25,205 bases of DNA from CAZLKT01 sp964560205 (GTDB lineage Bacteria; Pseudomonadota; Alphaproteobacteria; Holosporales; Holosporaceae). Shown piece by piece: positions 7,447 through 14,773 of the stretch (the stretch's first letter is position 1; each line of letters begins with the position of its first letter). Position numbers and translations under genes: made by a program. The stretch is from the NCBI GenBank assembly GCA_964560205.1, contig CAZLKT010000015.1, positions 1 to 25,205 of the forward strand, written 5' to 3'. The notes beneath the pieces were generated by a model. The model did not search any database. It had not been told where the DNA came from and worked only from the letters and a program-made list of their open reading frames with translations.

Positions 7447-8363
7447 CACATCGATGTGGTTTTATTGCAGTTTTAGGGGCCGCCAATGCAGGAAAGTCAA
7501 CTTTTATCAACACAGCAGTGAAGGAGAAAGTTTCCATTGTCACAGCAAAGGCACACACCACACGCAACCGCATTTATGGAATTTTGTGCCATGACGATAC
7601 ACAAATGATTTTCGTGGATACTCCAGGACTGATAGAAAAACCAAAGGGGCCCCTCCAAAATGCCATGCGGAAAAGTTTTTGGAAAACTGCACGAGAAGCG
7701 GATATCATTCTCCTCATGGTGGATGCGAGTAAAAAATCCATGCACTCCACCGTGAGGCTTTTAGAAAAATTACGACAACGGGAAGCACCAATTTTTTTGG
7801 TTCTCAATAAAGTGGATGCCATAAAAAAAGCGGAGCTATTACTCCAAGCGGAGATTTATGCCAAGGAGGCACCCTTCCTAGAAAAAATCTTTATGACATC
7901 AGGGAAGTATAATCGCGGTGTTGATGATGTGATTGAGGCGCTTACACTATATTGCCCAGAAAACCCCTGGGTTTTTTCCCCAGATGATATCACCCAGGTA
8001 TCAAAAAATTTTATGGCGGCAGAGATCACTCGAGAAAAACTATTTCAAAACATCCATGAAGAGGTCCCCTATAGCATCCATGTGGAAACAGAAACGTGGC
8101 ATATTCCTGGCATGAACCAAACCGCTATTCAGGCTCCCGCATCGGGTATCAGCATTTTCCAAACAATTTTTGTGGAAAAAGAGAGCCAAAAAAAGATGGT
8201 CATTGGTCATGGGGGCCAGCGTCTTCAGAAAATTGGAACAGATGCACGAAAAGCGATGATGGAATGGCTTCAAGAAAAAGTTCACCTTTTCCTTCATGTG
8301 AAAGTGGCACCAGAATGGAGCAGCAAACCCGCCTTATACAAAGAGAGCGAGAAACATCTGTAG
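7443..8363 (+). CDS. era: GTPase Era
   Basis: Era is an essential GTPase that binds the 3' end of 16S rRNA during 30S assembly. The 306-residue protein has all G motifs: G1 GAANAGKST (12-20, Ala where GxPNVGKS has Pro and Val), G3 DTPG (59-62) and G4 NKVD (122-125). A C-terminal KH RNA-binding domain has the VIGHGGQRLQKIG loop (about 253-265). The length matches the family (about 300). It overlaps rnc by four bases, indicating coupled translation. In many Alphaproteobacteria recO follows; here an unrelated frame follows 75 bases later. Confidence 0.96.
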   Translation: MTHRCGFIAVLGAANAGKSTFINTAVKEKVSIVTAKAHTTRNRIYGILCHDDTQMIFVDTPGLIEKPKGPLQNAMRKSFWKTAREADIILLMVDASKKSMHSTVRLLEKLRQREAPIFLVLNKVDAIKKAELLLQAEIYAKEAPFLEKIFMTSGKYNRGVDDVIEALTLYCPENPWVFSPDDITQVSKNFMAAEITREKLFQNIHEEVPYSIHVETETWHIPGMNQTAIQAPASGISIFQTIFVEKESQKKMVIGHGGQRLQKIGTDARKAMMEWLQEKVHLFLHVKVAPEWSSKPALYKESEKHL

Positions 8364-8438
8364 GGCCGTTTTCTTGTTTTTTCTTTCTCTGATTATTTAT
8401 GCTTGACAGAAGAGGAATGCTAAGCACAACCTACACAC

Positions 8439-8960
8439 ATGTCAGATTTTTCTTTTTATCGCCTAGACGATACGGAAAAAGAGCATTGCCCCATGTATGC
8501 TCTTCGTGGCTGCACACAAACACTGTATGCCTTTGGGGAAGCGGGCGTTCGGACTCTTTCTGGAAAATGGATACAGTCGCCCCATGTGTGCAAAAAAAAG
8601 TATCGGTCCACTATTTTCTGTAAAGATCTTTATCCAGTATCGTTGGAAGGCATATGGCCAGGGGACATTTTGGGGGTTCATTGTGTGCAAAGATTCATAA
8701 CATCTGCGGTCACAAGTGGAGAACGTGTTCATCTGCACCGAAAGCCTGTGCAAGGATCTTTCCTGTTCCATACGGAGGAGGGAGAGGAGACGGTGGAAGA
8801 CATAGAAGAGGACAACCAATATGTAACGGTGCCTCAGCATTTCAAGACAGGCTTCCTCAGCTATCGACCCCTCCTCCATATGGTGCTTTTAACATTTTCC
8901 TTCGAGACCCATGAGTGGAAAAGAGCATCGGGCTGGAAAATGGAGCTGGAAGAAGTGTAA
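8439..8960 (+). CDS. Unrecognised 173-residue protein downstream of era
   Basis: I do not recognise this protein. It has no signal peptide, no membrane helix and no repeats, and is slightly acidic. It has seven Cys (including CKKKYRSTIFC), an acidic middle stretch (EEGEETVEDIEEDN) and a C-terminal segment FLSYRPLLHMVLLTFSFETHEW ending in MELEEV. It does not show the OB-fold start or zinc cysteines expected of RecO, although it sits where recO often lies. There is no clear Shine-Dalgarno sequence at the ATG at 8439; an internal ATG at 8493 is an alternative. A TTGACA at 8403-8408 could be a -35 element but no matching -10 is visible. It ends three bases before the convergent DMT gene. Uninterrupted length, acid-rich composition and lack of a better opposite-strand frame support it as real. 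Confidence 0.6.
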   Translation: MSDFSFYRLDDTEKEHCPMYALRGCTQTLYAFGEAGVRTLSGKWIQSPHVCKKKYRSTIFCKDLYPVSLEGIWPGDILGVHCVQRFITSAVTSGERVHLHRKPVQGSFLFHTEEGEETVEDIEEDNQYVTVPQHFKTGFLSYRPLLHMVLLTFSFETHEWKRASGWKMELEEV

Positions 8961-8963
8961 TGA

Positions 8964-9869
8964 TCACAATGAAGCTTTGTCCTGGCGCTCTCTCTGCACC
9001 TCATGACGTGCAAGAAAAAACGTAGACGCCATAATAAGACCCATGGCAATAAAAAGGGGCACATCGGGATCTGTATGAAAAAAAATAATGCTCACAGCAC
9101 ACGACAAGATAAACTCTATATATCGCAGAGGCTGTAAAGCAGACACATCACAAACCCGAAAAGAGAGCAGCAAGCATGCAAGCAAGGCATTGGCCCCAAA
9201 TCCCAACGCCATCAAAGGCCATATATCCTCCACAGCAGGCAGCCTCCATGCATATAATGCCAAAGGCGCAGAAAAAACACTGGTCCACAGTGAGGAGAAA
9301 AACATCATGGGTAAAAGTGGCTCCTCCACGGTGAGAAGCCTTTTATTCATAATATCCAAAATCGCGAAAAGCAACGTGGCAAGTATCGCAAAAAAGATGG
9401 CCGTTTCATTGCCTCCATGAAGTGAAAACTCCACCCCAATAAGGATCCCTAAAAATCCACTGCAGGTGGCAATCCATCTAGCATACCCAATATGCTCCTT
9501 CAAAAACACTTTTGCGAGAATAAGCACAAAAAGCGGTATTGTGAAGCTCAGCAATGTTGAAAGCGTAAGTGGAAGCTCAATAATACCATAAGACCACGGA
9601 ATCATGGCAAGGGAAAAAAGCCCACCTCGAACCATATGGGTTTTCATATTTTTTGTAAAAAATAAATGGGGTTTTGCTATGAGGACGGGAAGAAAAAAAA
9701 GCGTACTAAAAAGGAAACGGAAAAAAAGCACCGTTATACCATAGGTACCACCCAATTTTTTCAGGAGAGCATCATTCATGACGTTGAAAATACATGCCCC
9801 CACCATGAAAATGCTACCCAGTATATAAGACTTTTTGAGGTGTACACGGGAAAAAAAATAACGTATCAT
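8964..9869 (-). CDS. DMT (EamA) superfamily permease
   Basis: This 301-residue protein is an integral inner-membrane transporter of the drug/metabolite transporter superfamily. About ten hydrophobic segments are visible, arranged as two EamA repeats of five. The first repeat contains LFFRFLFSTLFFLP and the conserved PLTLSTLLSFTIPLFVLILA, and the second contains ALQPLRYIEFILS. The substrate cannot be told from sequence. The family includes the S-adenosylmethionine importers of Rickettsia and other intracellular bacteria, so a metabolite importer is plausible; an exporter is equally possible. The ATG at 9869 has only a weak ribosome binding site and an internal ATG at 9806 is an alternative. 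It is divergent from the PAP2 gene and convergent with the unknown gene downstream of era. Confidence 0.88.
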   Translation of the reverse strand: MIRYFFSRVHLKKSYILGSIFMVGACIFNVMNDALLKKLGGTYGITVLFFRFLFSTLFFLPVLIAKPHLFFTKNMKTHMVRGGLFSLAMIPWSYGIIELPLTLSTLLSFTIPLFVLILAKVFLKEHIGYARWIATCSGFLGILIGVEFSLHGGNETAIFFAILATLLFAILDIMNKRLLTVEEPLLPMMFFSSLWTSVFSAPLALYAWRLPAVEDIWPLMALGFGANALLACLLLSFRVCDVSALQPLRYIEFILSCAVSIIFFHTDPDVPLFIAMGLIMASTFFLARHEVQRERQDKASL

Positions 9870-9939
9870 ACGGCTGCCAAAATGAAGATAATGATCATAG
9901 TACAGAAATATTCACCTCAACACCAGAAGGAGCGCCCTC

Positions 9940-10425
9940 ATGAATTTATCTGCAGAAAATATATCGCTTCTTTTTTTGAAAAGCTTTTTTCCAATACTCG
10001 CGCTTTATTTCATTGTATTTTATAAAAATTGGCTTTCTGCCCAATCTCTTCTTGGTCTGCTTGTACTCACCATCATAACCCCCACCATCAACATCCACCT
10101 GAAGAACTTTTTTCAGGTCCCCCTAGCTCCACACCTCCCACAAGGGTTTGCTTTCCCCAGCGGACACATGCAATACTTTGCAACTTTTGTGACATTTTTC
10201 CTGACCTATGCCTCTGGGTTACCACGTTATGTGAAACTCAATATCATATTCTTAGCCATGGGATATGGAATCAGCTTGGTGAACTGCAGGTTTCATGATT
10301 ACGTGGATATTTGGGGCGCAATAGTTGTTTCCATAATGGTGGTAAGCTTTTACCGGTGGATCTCACTGAAGATAGCTCGCAATTACCTCGGCGCACATTC
10401 TTCCAAAAGGCTTCTCCCCTCGTAG
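9940..10425 (+). CDS. PAP2-type membrane phosphatase-like protein
   Basis: This 161-residue protein has four or five hydrophobic segments and two of the three PAP2 phosphatase motifs: FPSGHMQ (about 72-78) and CRFHDYVDIWGA (about 116-127), holding the expected catalytic histidines and an Asp. The first motif (KX6RP) is not intact: the matching stretch is LKNFFQVPLAP, keeping the Lys but lacking the Arg. PAP2 membrane members remove phosphate from undecaprenyl diphosphate, phosphatidate or lipid A. Its place beside lpxB makes a lipid A or carrier-lipid role attractive, but this is inference. AAGGAG lies seven bases before the ATG. The last 63 bases overlap the 3' end of lpxB on the opposite strand. 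Confidence 0.8.
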   Translation: MNLSAENISLLFLKSFFPILALYFIVFYKNWLSAQSLLGLLVLTIITPTINIHLKNFFQVPLAPHLPQGFAFPSGHMQYFATFVTFFLTYASGLPRYVKLNIIFLAMGYGISLVNCRFHDYVDIWGAIVVSIMVVSFYRWISLKIARNYLGAHSSKRLLPS

Positions 10426-11484
10426 CATCCTTGTCACATTCTTCAACTCCTTCTTTTGCCTCCTCCAGGATTCTTTTTTCTGCAAAAGCGGCAAAAGCTG
10501 ACGAGTTAAGTCCTCAGGAGAGAATTTCTCCTGCAGGCACTCTGGCGACACCTCTTTGCCCTTCAGAATATTGACAAGACCACAATGGCGCACGTGGGCA
10601 AAATTGCGAGCAAGCCATGCAGTAAAGCGGCTGGTTTTATAGGTAATGACCATGGGGGTGCATTGATGGGCAAGCTCCAATGTCACGGTCCCTGACACCG
10701 TCACTGCTGCTGTGGCTGCAGAAAACACATCTTCCTTGGCCACATTGTGTATACATGGAAAAGAAGGATGTTGAAGCGCAAAAAAAGACGGCACGATCAT
10801 GGCCACATGCAGATGGGGAACGCTTTTTTTCAGCAGGTCCACAGTTTTTTCAAAAATGGGTATGGACATGGCAATTTCCTGCGGTCGACTTCCTGGTAAA
10901 ACGCACAGAAATGGACTTTCACAATAGTCCGGATACTTTTTCCACATTTTTTCAGCTTTCCCAAGGGGATAGTCCGCCACAGGATGACCAACAAAGGTGC
11001 ATGGCACCGTTTTGTAAAAAGCTTTTTCAAAGGGGAAAAGCGCCAGAACATGGTCTGTGTATCGGTGCATGTGATTGGCGCGCTGAGGGCGCCACGCCCA
11101 AAATGCGGGAGACACACAATGAATGCGAGGAATATGAGGCATTTTTTGCCCAAGCCACTTCCCCATGCGAAGACAAAACTGTGGAGAATCTATGGTTAAG
11201 AGAAGGTCGGGCGGGCTTTCTCGCAATTTTTTACGAAGCTCCATGATCATCCCGATAAATCGAGGAAGCTGACGTACAATATGCCAAAATCCCATGGAGG
11301 ACAAAGTGTGAAAAGGAAAAATTGAAGAAAAGCCCCCAGCCCTCTCCATGAGGGGCCCACCAATACCTTCTATGGTACAAGAAGGGAGAACCTCTGGAAG
11401 AGACGAGAGAATTTTCTCACCCAAGATATCACCAGAAACTTCCCCTGCAATCACAAAAATTTTCCACGCCTTTGTGCCCTTCAT
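10363..11484 (-). CDS. lpxB: Lipid-A-disaccharide synthase
   Basis: LpxB, a GT19 glycosyltransferase at the inner face of the membrane, joins UDP-2,3-diacylglucosamine to lipid X to form the lipid A disaccharide. The 373-residue protein matches family length and shows the N-terminal AGEVSGDILG motif (13-22), TIDSPQFCLRMGKW, the HCVSPAFWAWRPQRA box, VGHPVAD, LPGSRPQEI and the C-terminal SGTVTLELAHQCTPMVITYK segment. Its ATG overlaps the lpxA stop as ATGA, so the two are translationally coupled. The lpxI gene that usually sits between lpxA and lpxB in Alphaproteobacteria is absent here. The 3' end is antisense to the PAP2 gene. Confidence 0.96.
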   Translation of the reverse strand: MKGTKAWKIFVIAGEVSGDILGEKILSSLPEVLPSCTIEGIGGPLMERAGGFSSIFPFHTLSSMGFWHIVRQLPRFIGMIMELRKKLRESPPDLLLTIDSPQFCLRMGKWLGQKMPHIPRIHCVSPAFWAWRPQRANHMHRYTDHVLALFPFEKAFYKTVPCTFVGHPVADYPLGKAEKMWKKYPDYCESPFLCVLPGSRPQEIAMSIPIFEKTVDLLKKSVPHLHVAMIVPSFFALQHPSFPCIHNVAKEDVFSAATAAVTVSGTVTLELAHQCTPMVITYKTSRFTAWLARNFAHVRHCGLVNILKGKEVSPECLQEKFSPEDLTRQLLPLLQKKESWRRQKKELKNVTRMLRGEKPFGRMCAEVIASYLQ

Positions 11485-12338
11485 TTTTCACCATTTTTTT
11501 CTTCCTCCGAGGGAAGACAGAGGGCCCTCTTTCTCTCTGTCAGCAAAAAGTCTCTCAATTTCCTCACGGTGGAAAACACGCACAATTCCTCCGGGAGCGT
11601 TTCAACATTGTGGATAAGGACCCCATTTTTTTTGGAAAAGATATGATCATAGGCCTGGCGCAATGCCATGATTTCTTCTCGAGGAACCCCCTGCCTTTGA
11701 AGACCTATAATATTAATTCCAATCAACACAGAAGGGGTAGAACCAAAAACAAATCCATAGGGAATGATATCTCCAAGAACTCCTGCAGTACCGGAAATCA
11801 TGGCCCCCTCCCCCACATGGACAAACTGATGAATGGCACACATGCCCCCAAGCACACACCGAGCACCAACAAAAACATGCCCCCCAAGCAAAACATTATT
11901 CGCCACAATCACATGGTCTTCCAAATGGCAATCATGGGCAATATGTGCGCCGGCCATGAGAAAACAGTGGTCCCCCACTTTTGTGACCTCTTGTTCCAGA
12001 CTTGTGCCCCCATGAATGGTCACATGCTCTCGAATAACCGTAAAGGCGCCAATGATAGTTTTCGTAATACGCCCATCATGCTTCACATGTTGTGGATCAT
12101 GACCAATGGACGCAAAAGGGTACACTTTTGTCCCCTTTCCTATGGACGTCTTCCCTTGGATAGAGATATGAGAAAGAAGTTGAACACCCTCCTCAATAAC
12201 TACGTCGGGCCCTACAAAGCAAAAGGGCCCAACAACGACGCCATCCTTCAAAACAGCACCATCGCAAATAATGGATGTTGCATGAACCGATGATGCCACT
12301 TCCCCCCCCTCTCTCTTTCCTTTGGTCCCCTGCTCCAT
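11481..12338 (-). CDS. lpxA: UDP-N-acetylglucosamine acyltransferase
   Basis: LpxA transfers 3-hydroxyacyl from ACP to UDP-GlcNAc, the first step of lipid A synthesis. The protein is a left-handed beta-helix of hexapeptide repeats (for example SVHATSIICDGAVLKDG) with the catalytic His in GAHIAHDC (about residue 135 from the ATG at 12338) and a C-terminal helical part (LIGINIIGLQRQGVPREEI). From this ATG it has 285 residues; the family starts close to SVHATS, so the first 15 or so residues are extra and include an eight-G run (12302-12309). A GTG at 12299 just after that run is a real alternative start, and a TTG at 12365 is less likely. It lies 84 bases after ctrA on the same strand. Confidence 0.95.
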   Translation of the reverse strand: MEQGTKGKREGGEVASSVHATSIICDGAVLKDGVVVGPFCFVGPDVVIEEGVQLLSHISIQGKTSIGKGTKVYPFASIGHDPQHVKHDGRITKTIIGAFTVIREHVTIHGGTSLEQEVTKVGDHCFLMAGAHIAHDCHLEDHVIVANNVLLGGHVFVGARCVLGGMCAIHQFVHVGEGAMISGTAGVLGDIIPYGFVFGSTPSVLIGINIIGLQRQGVPREEIMALRQAYDHIFSKKNGVLIHNVETLPEELCVFSTVRKLRDFLLTERKRALCLPSEEEKNGEK

Positions 12339-12422
12339 TGTACCAAGAGCTTTTCTGCAAGGCAACTTTTTGAAAAGAAGAATAATTCTATAACTCTATA
12401 TATTTTCTTGTTTTTTTCTCTT

Positions 12423-13187
12423 CTATCTCCCTCTTAAGGGTATGGGCTCAACTCTAGCTTGTGAAACTTGCGTACTACCTATGGAGTCCCGTCCAAAATT
12501 TTCTTTTATTTGGTAGCCTTTGCCCCACACAGTTGCAATGCAGGATCCAAGTCCCGGACTCACAACATCCAATTTTTTCCTGATTTTGCATACGTACACA
12601 TCAACAATCTTTGGATCTGGTCCAGCATCAATATACAGTCGATTGAGAAAAGTTTCTTTATTCACACATGCACCTTTTCGACGCACCAAAAGTTCCAAAA
12701 CCTCGTATTCTTTTCCTGTAAGAACAAGGGGTTTGTCTTCAACATACACAACACGCTGTGTAAGATTTAAAACTATTTTATTCACCTTAATAATGGAAGA
12801 AGGATGTCCCTCTGCTCTACGACAGAGGGCTCTAAGTCGAGCCACCAACTCATTTGTCTCCACTGGCTTCACCATATAATCATCTGCACCAAATCCAAAG
12901 GCCTTCACCTTGTCTTGTATAGAGCGTATACCAGACATAATAAGAACTGGCGCTCGCACAGAAGAATCGCGGAATTTCTTCAAAAGCTCTTGTCCATGAA
13001 TATCAGGAAGATTCAAATCCAAAATGATGGCGTCGTACTCGAAATTTCTTCCGATTTGAAACGCCTCCTCTCCAGACTCAGAAATATCACAGATGATATT
13101 CTCACTACTAAGCGCAGCCTGAATGGCTTTTGCTGTAACATAATGGTCCTCCACAAGAAGAACCTTCATCGTACTCATTGTACTCAT
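12423..13187 (-). CDS. ctrA: Cell-cycle response regulator CtrA
   Basis: CtrA is the OmpR-type master regulator of the alphaproteobacterial cell cycle. It has an N-terminal receiver domain starting MKVLLVEDH with the phospho-acceptor Asp51 (numbered from that Met; ILDLNLPD) and the Lys of YMVKPV. A winged-helix DNA-binding domain follows, with the very CtrA-like stretches LTGKEYEVLELL and IVDVYVCKIRKKL. The start is one of three in-frame ATGs spaced nine bases apart (13187, 13178, 13169; Met-Ser-Thr-Met-Ser-Thr-Met). I chose 13187 because GGGGG lies four bases upstream. The open frame extends further upstream but is not conserved. A near-match CtrA box lies 60 bases before the start. The C-terminal tail (DSIGSTQVSQARVEP) is unusual. 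Confidence 0.95.
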   Translation of the reverse strand: MSTMSTMKVLLVEDHYVTAKAIQAALSSENIICDISESGEEAFQIGRNFEYDAIILDLNLPDIHGQELLKKFRDSSVRAPVLIMSGIRSIQDKVKAFGFGADDYMVKPVETNELVARLRALCRRAEGHPSSIIKVNKIVLNLTQRVVYVEDKPLVLTGKEYEVLELLVRRKGACVNKETFLNRLYIDAGPDPKIVDVYVCKIRKKLDVVSPGLGSCIATVWGKGYQIKENFGRDSIGSTQVSQARVEPIPLRGR

Positions 13188-13246
13188 TTTACCCCCTTCA
13201 AATATTTTTCTCCCCAATTTGTACCACTCTTTCTGTAAAGAAATGG

Positions 13247-13261
13247 TTAAGATAAGAGTAA
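13247..13261. promoter_or_regulatory. Near-consensus CtrA box upstream of ctrA
   Basis: TTAA (13247-13250), seven bases, then GTAA (13258-13261) matches the CtrA consensus TTAA-N7-TTAA at seven of eight positions. It lies about 60 bases upstream of the ctrA start, where autoregulation occurs in other Alphaproteobacteria. The region is AT-rich, so chance occurrence is quite possible. Confidence 0.35.
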
Positions 13262-13605
13262 TGCTAGTGCAAATATTTTTTTCGTCAATAGAAAAAGAAT
13301 ATTTATATATACAATACATGTTATTTTTCTTATTTTGTGTATTTTTTTATTTCAAGTTACTGTGGAACTTTTTGAAATATTTATTTTTTTTATATTCTAT
13401 ATATTTTTTTTTAACAAACAAAAAAAATGAATATAATAAAATTTCTTTCTGTGGCTTGCAGGAGTCCCATGCCGAAAATGTGTATAAAAAGAAAAAATAC
13501 ATGTGGGCAAAAGCAGCCCATACGAGAACATTTTAGAGGGCTCTTGAAAAAAAGAGGGGAACGTTGTACACTGTATGGGCCAGTTAATTTTGATATGGGA
13601 TATGT
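13262..13605. other. AT-rich divergent ctrA/rpsU intergenic region
   Basis: These 344 bases separate ctrA (minus) from rpsU (plus). The left two thirds are very AT-rich with long T runs. A small frame at 13427-13648 overlaps rpsU in another phase and is not convincing. I see no tRNA or other RNA fold. The best promoter candidate for rpsU is listed separately. Confidence 0.5.
13409..13437 (+). promoter_or_regulatory. Candidate sigma-70-type promoter for rpsU
   Basis: A perfect TATAAT at 13432-13437 is preceded at 15-17 bases by TTTTAACA (13409-13416), a weak -35 match. It would give a leader of about 160 bases before rpsU. The AT-rich context lowers confidence. Confidence 0.35.
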
Positions 13606-13809
13606 GTGTCTGTTGTTGTACGAGATAACAATGTGGAGAAAGCGCTGAAGATATTAAAGCGTATCAACCAGAGGAATGGTCTCACCAAAGAGCTTCGCAA
13701 ACGCCGGGCCTTCGTGAAACCATCTGAGAAACGTCAAAAAAAAGCCACCGAGGCTAGAAGGCGTTTGCAGCGTAATGCTCGGCGCCGCCTTATGATGAGC
13801 GGGATGTAG
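13606..13809 (+). CDS. rpsU: 30S ribosomal protein S21
   Basis: This 67-residue basic protein starts VVVRDNNVEKALKILKR, the typical start of bS21, and continues with an Arg/Lys-rich helical tail (KRRAFVKPSEKRQKKATEARRR). S21 binds the 30S platform near the anti-Shine-Dalgarno sequence and helps initiation. The start codon is GTG at 13606; a GGGA a few bases upstream is the only ribosome-binding-like sequence. Length matches the alphaproteobacterial family. It is alone on its strand here, followed by a G/C hairpin. Confidence 0.93.
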   Translation: MSVVVRDNNVEKALKILKRINQRNGLTKELRKRRAFVKPSEKRQKKATEARRRLQRNARRRLMMSGM

Positions 13810-13810
13810 G

Positions 13811-13835
13811 ACACCCCCCCTACCTTCGGGGGTGT
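13811..13835 (+). terminator. Strong hairpin after rpsU without T tract
   Basis: ACACCCCC (13811-13818) pairs perfectly with GGGGGTGT (13828-13835) around a nine-base loop, directly after the rpsU stop. No T run follows, so it may protect the 3' end or act as an imperfect terminator. Confidence 0.5.
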
Positions 13836-13873
13836 GAGGAATGTGTTTCATCCGTACAGCGTATGGCTGTATT

Positions 13874-14242
13874 CTATATTTCTATGTCGTTATGTGCCTG
13901 TGATATGGATGTCCCCTTCTTTTTGTCCGGAATGGGTTTCTTCACGGTCCTGCTCGGGTAATCGTAGCGAGCCCGCGTTGGGTTGATGAAGGAAGGACGC
14001 GGAATCATTTCTTCTTTTGGCATGGTGGACACCCTGGATGGATATATGGGGGAGGGTTTTTTCTTTGGCGGAGGCTTTTCATCGGATGCTGGTGACACCT
14101 GATGTGCAATTTTTCGGTGGACCATACGTGCTCTTTTGTTTTGCCTTCCCTGGGCGATTGTTCGTATACTATGCAGAGAAAAAATCCCTATCATAAAAAA
14201 GAGAGTCAGTACCCTGTGCAGCTTCTGTTCTATGAAAAACAT
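13874..14242 (-). CDS. Small exported or membrane-anchored Pro/Lys-rich protein
   Basis: This 122-residue protein is not recognised. The N-terminus MFFIEQKLHRVLTLFFMIGIFSLHSI is a signal peptide or single membrane anchor (about 10-26). The remainder is basic and disordered-looking, rich in Pro, Lys and Arg (EKPPPKKKPSPIYPS, TVKKPIPDKKK). AAAGGGG lies six bases before the ATG at 14242, supporting translation. It is divergent from tsaE and convergent with rpsU. Its composition resembles the exported proteins at the left end of the window. A small periplasmic or cell-wall-associated protein is the likeliest reading. Confidence 0.6.
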   Translation of the reverse strand: MFFIEQKLHRVLTLFFMIGIFSLHSIRTIAQGRQNKRARMVHRKIAHQVSPASDEKPPPKKKPSPIYPSRVSTMPKEEMIPRPSFINPTRARYDYPSRTVKKPIPDKKKGTSISQAHNDIEI

Positions 14243-14305
14243 GTTGGTCCCCTTTCAGAAAGCTTTTCACACTGCACTATCATACATCACTTATGGTAAA
14301 CAGTT

Positions 14306-14773
14306 ATGAAACCTGATGCTTTTCCCTATGGAGCACACTATCACCAAGATATTGAACAGCTGCAGGCATTAGGAAAAAGCCTGGCACCACTTCTTGGTCC
14401 GGGACATATGGTGGGGCTTTCTGGCCCTCTTGGTGTCGGAAAGAGCACCTTTGCACGAAGCATTATTCAAACCTTGTGTCCCTCCGTCTCGTATACGACA
14501 AGCCCAAGCTTTCCCCTCATGATCCCCTATGAATGCGAGAATTTCACCCTATGGCACATGGATCTTTTTCGCCTCTCCCATGTATCAGAAGGAGATTTGG
14601 AGGACCTCGGGCTCCCGGAACTCTTGGAGCTTCATCCGTGTCTTATTGAGTGGCCAGAATATTTGCACACAATAAAAAGCTTTCGCACCCATACACTCTG
14701 TAGTTTTTCCTTTGAGGAAAACCATCAGTATCGAACCCTCATGGTACAAAATATGCAGGAAAAAATTGTATGA
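14306..14773 (+). CDS. tsaE: tRNA t6A synthesis ATPase TsaE
   Basis: TsaE is the ATPase that works with TsaB and TsaD to place threonylcarbamoyl on A37 of ANN-decoding tRNAs. The 155-residue protein has the Walker A GPLGVGKST (40-48), the SPSFPLM switch-like motif (66-72, usually SPTF), HMDLFRL (84-90) and IEWPE (114-118). Length is typical. The start ATG has little Shine-Dalgarno support but lies at the family start. It overlaps the next gene as ATGA, giving coupled translation with the pseudouridine synthase. Confidence 0.93.
   Translation: MKPDAFPYGAHYHQDIEQLQALGKSLAPLLGPGHMVGLSGPLGVGKSTFARSIIQTLCPSVSYTTSPSFPLMIPYECENFTLWHMDLFRLSHVSEGDLEDLGLPELLELHPCLIEWPEYLHTIKSFRTHTLCSFSFEENHQYRTLMVQNMQEKIV

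Noticed and set aside
7443..7493. Era G1 motif GAANAGKST as a defective GTPase
   Set aside because: Gly, Lys, Ser and Thr that contact nucleotide are retained; the Ala changes are mild and the rest of the protein is intact.
8403..8408. TTGACA as a promoter for the unknown gene after era
   Set aside because: No -10 element at 16-18 bases; a lone -35 hexamer is not enough to call a promoter.
13427..13648. 73-codon frame overlapping the start of rpsU
   Set aside because: Overlaps rpsU in another phase, AT-rich start region, no ribosome binding site and no family resemblance.
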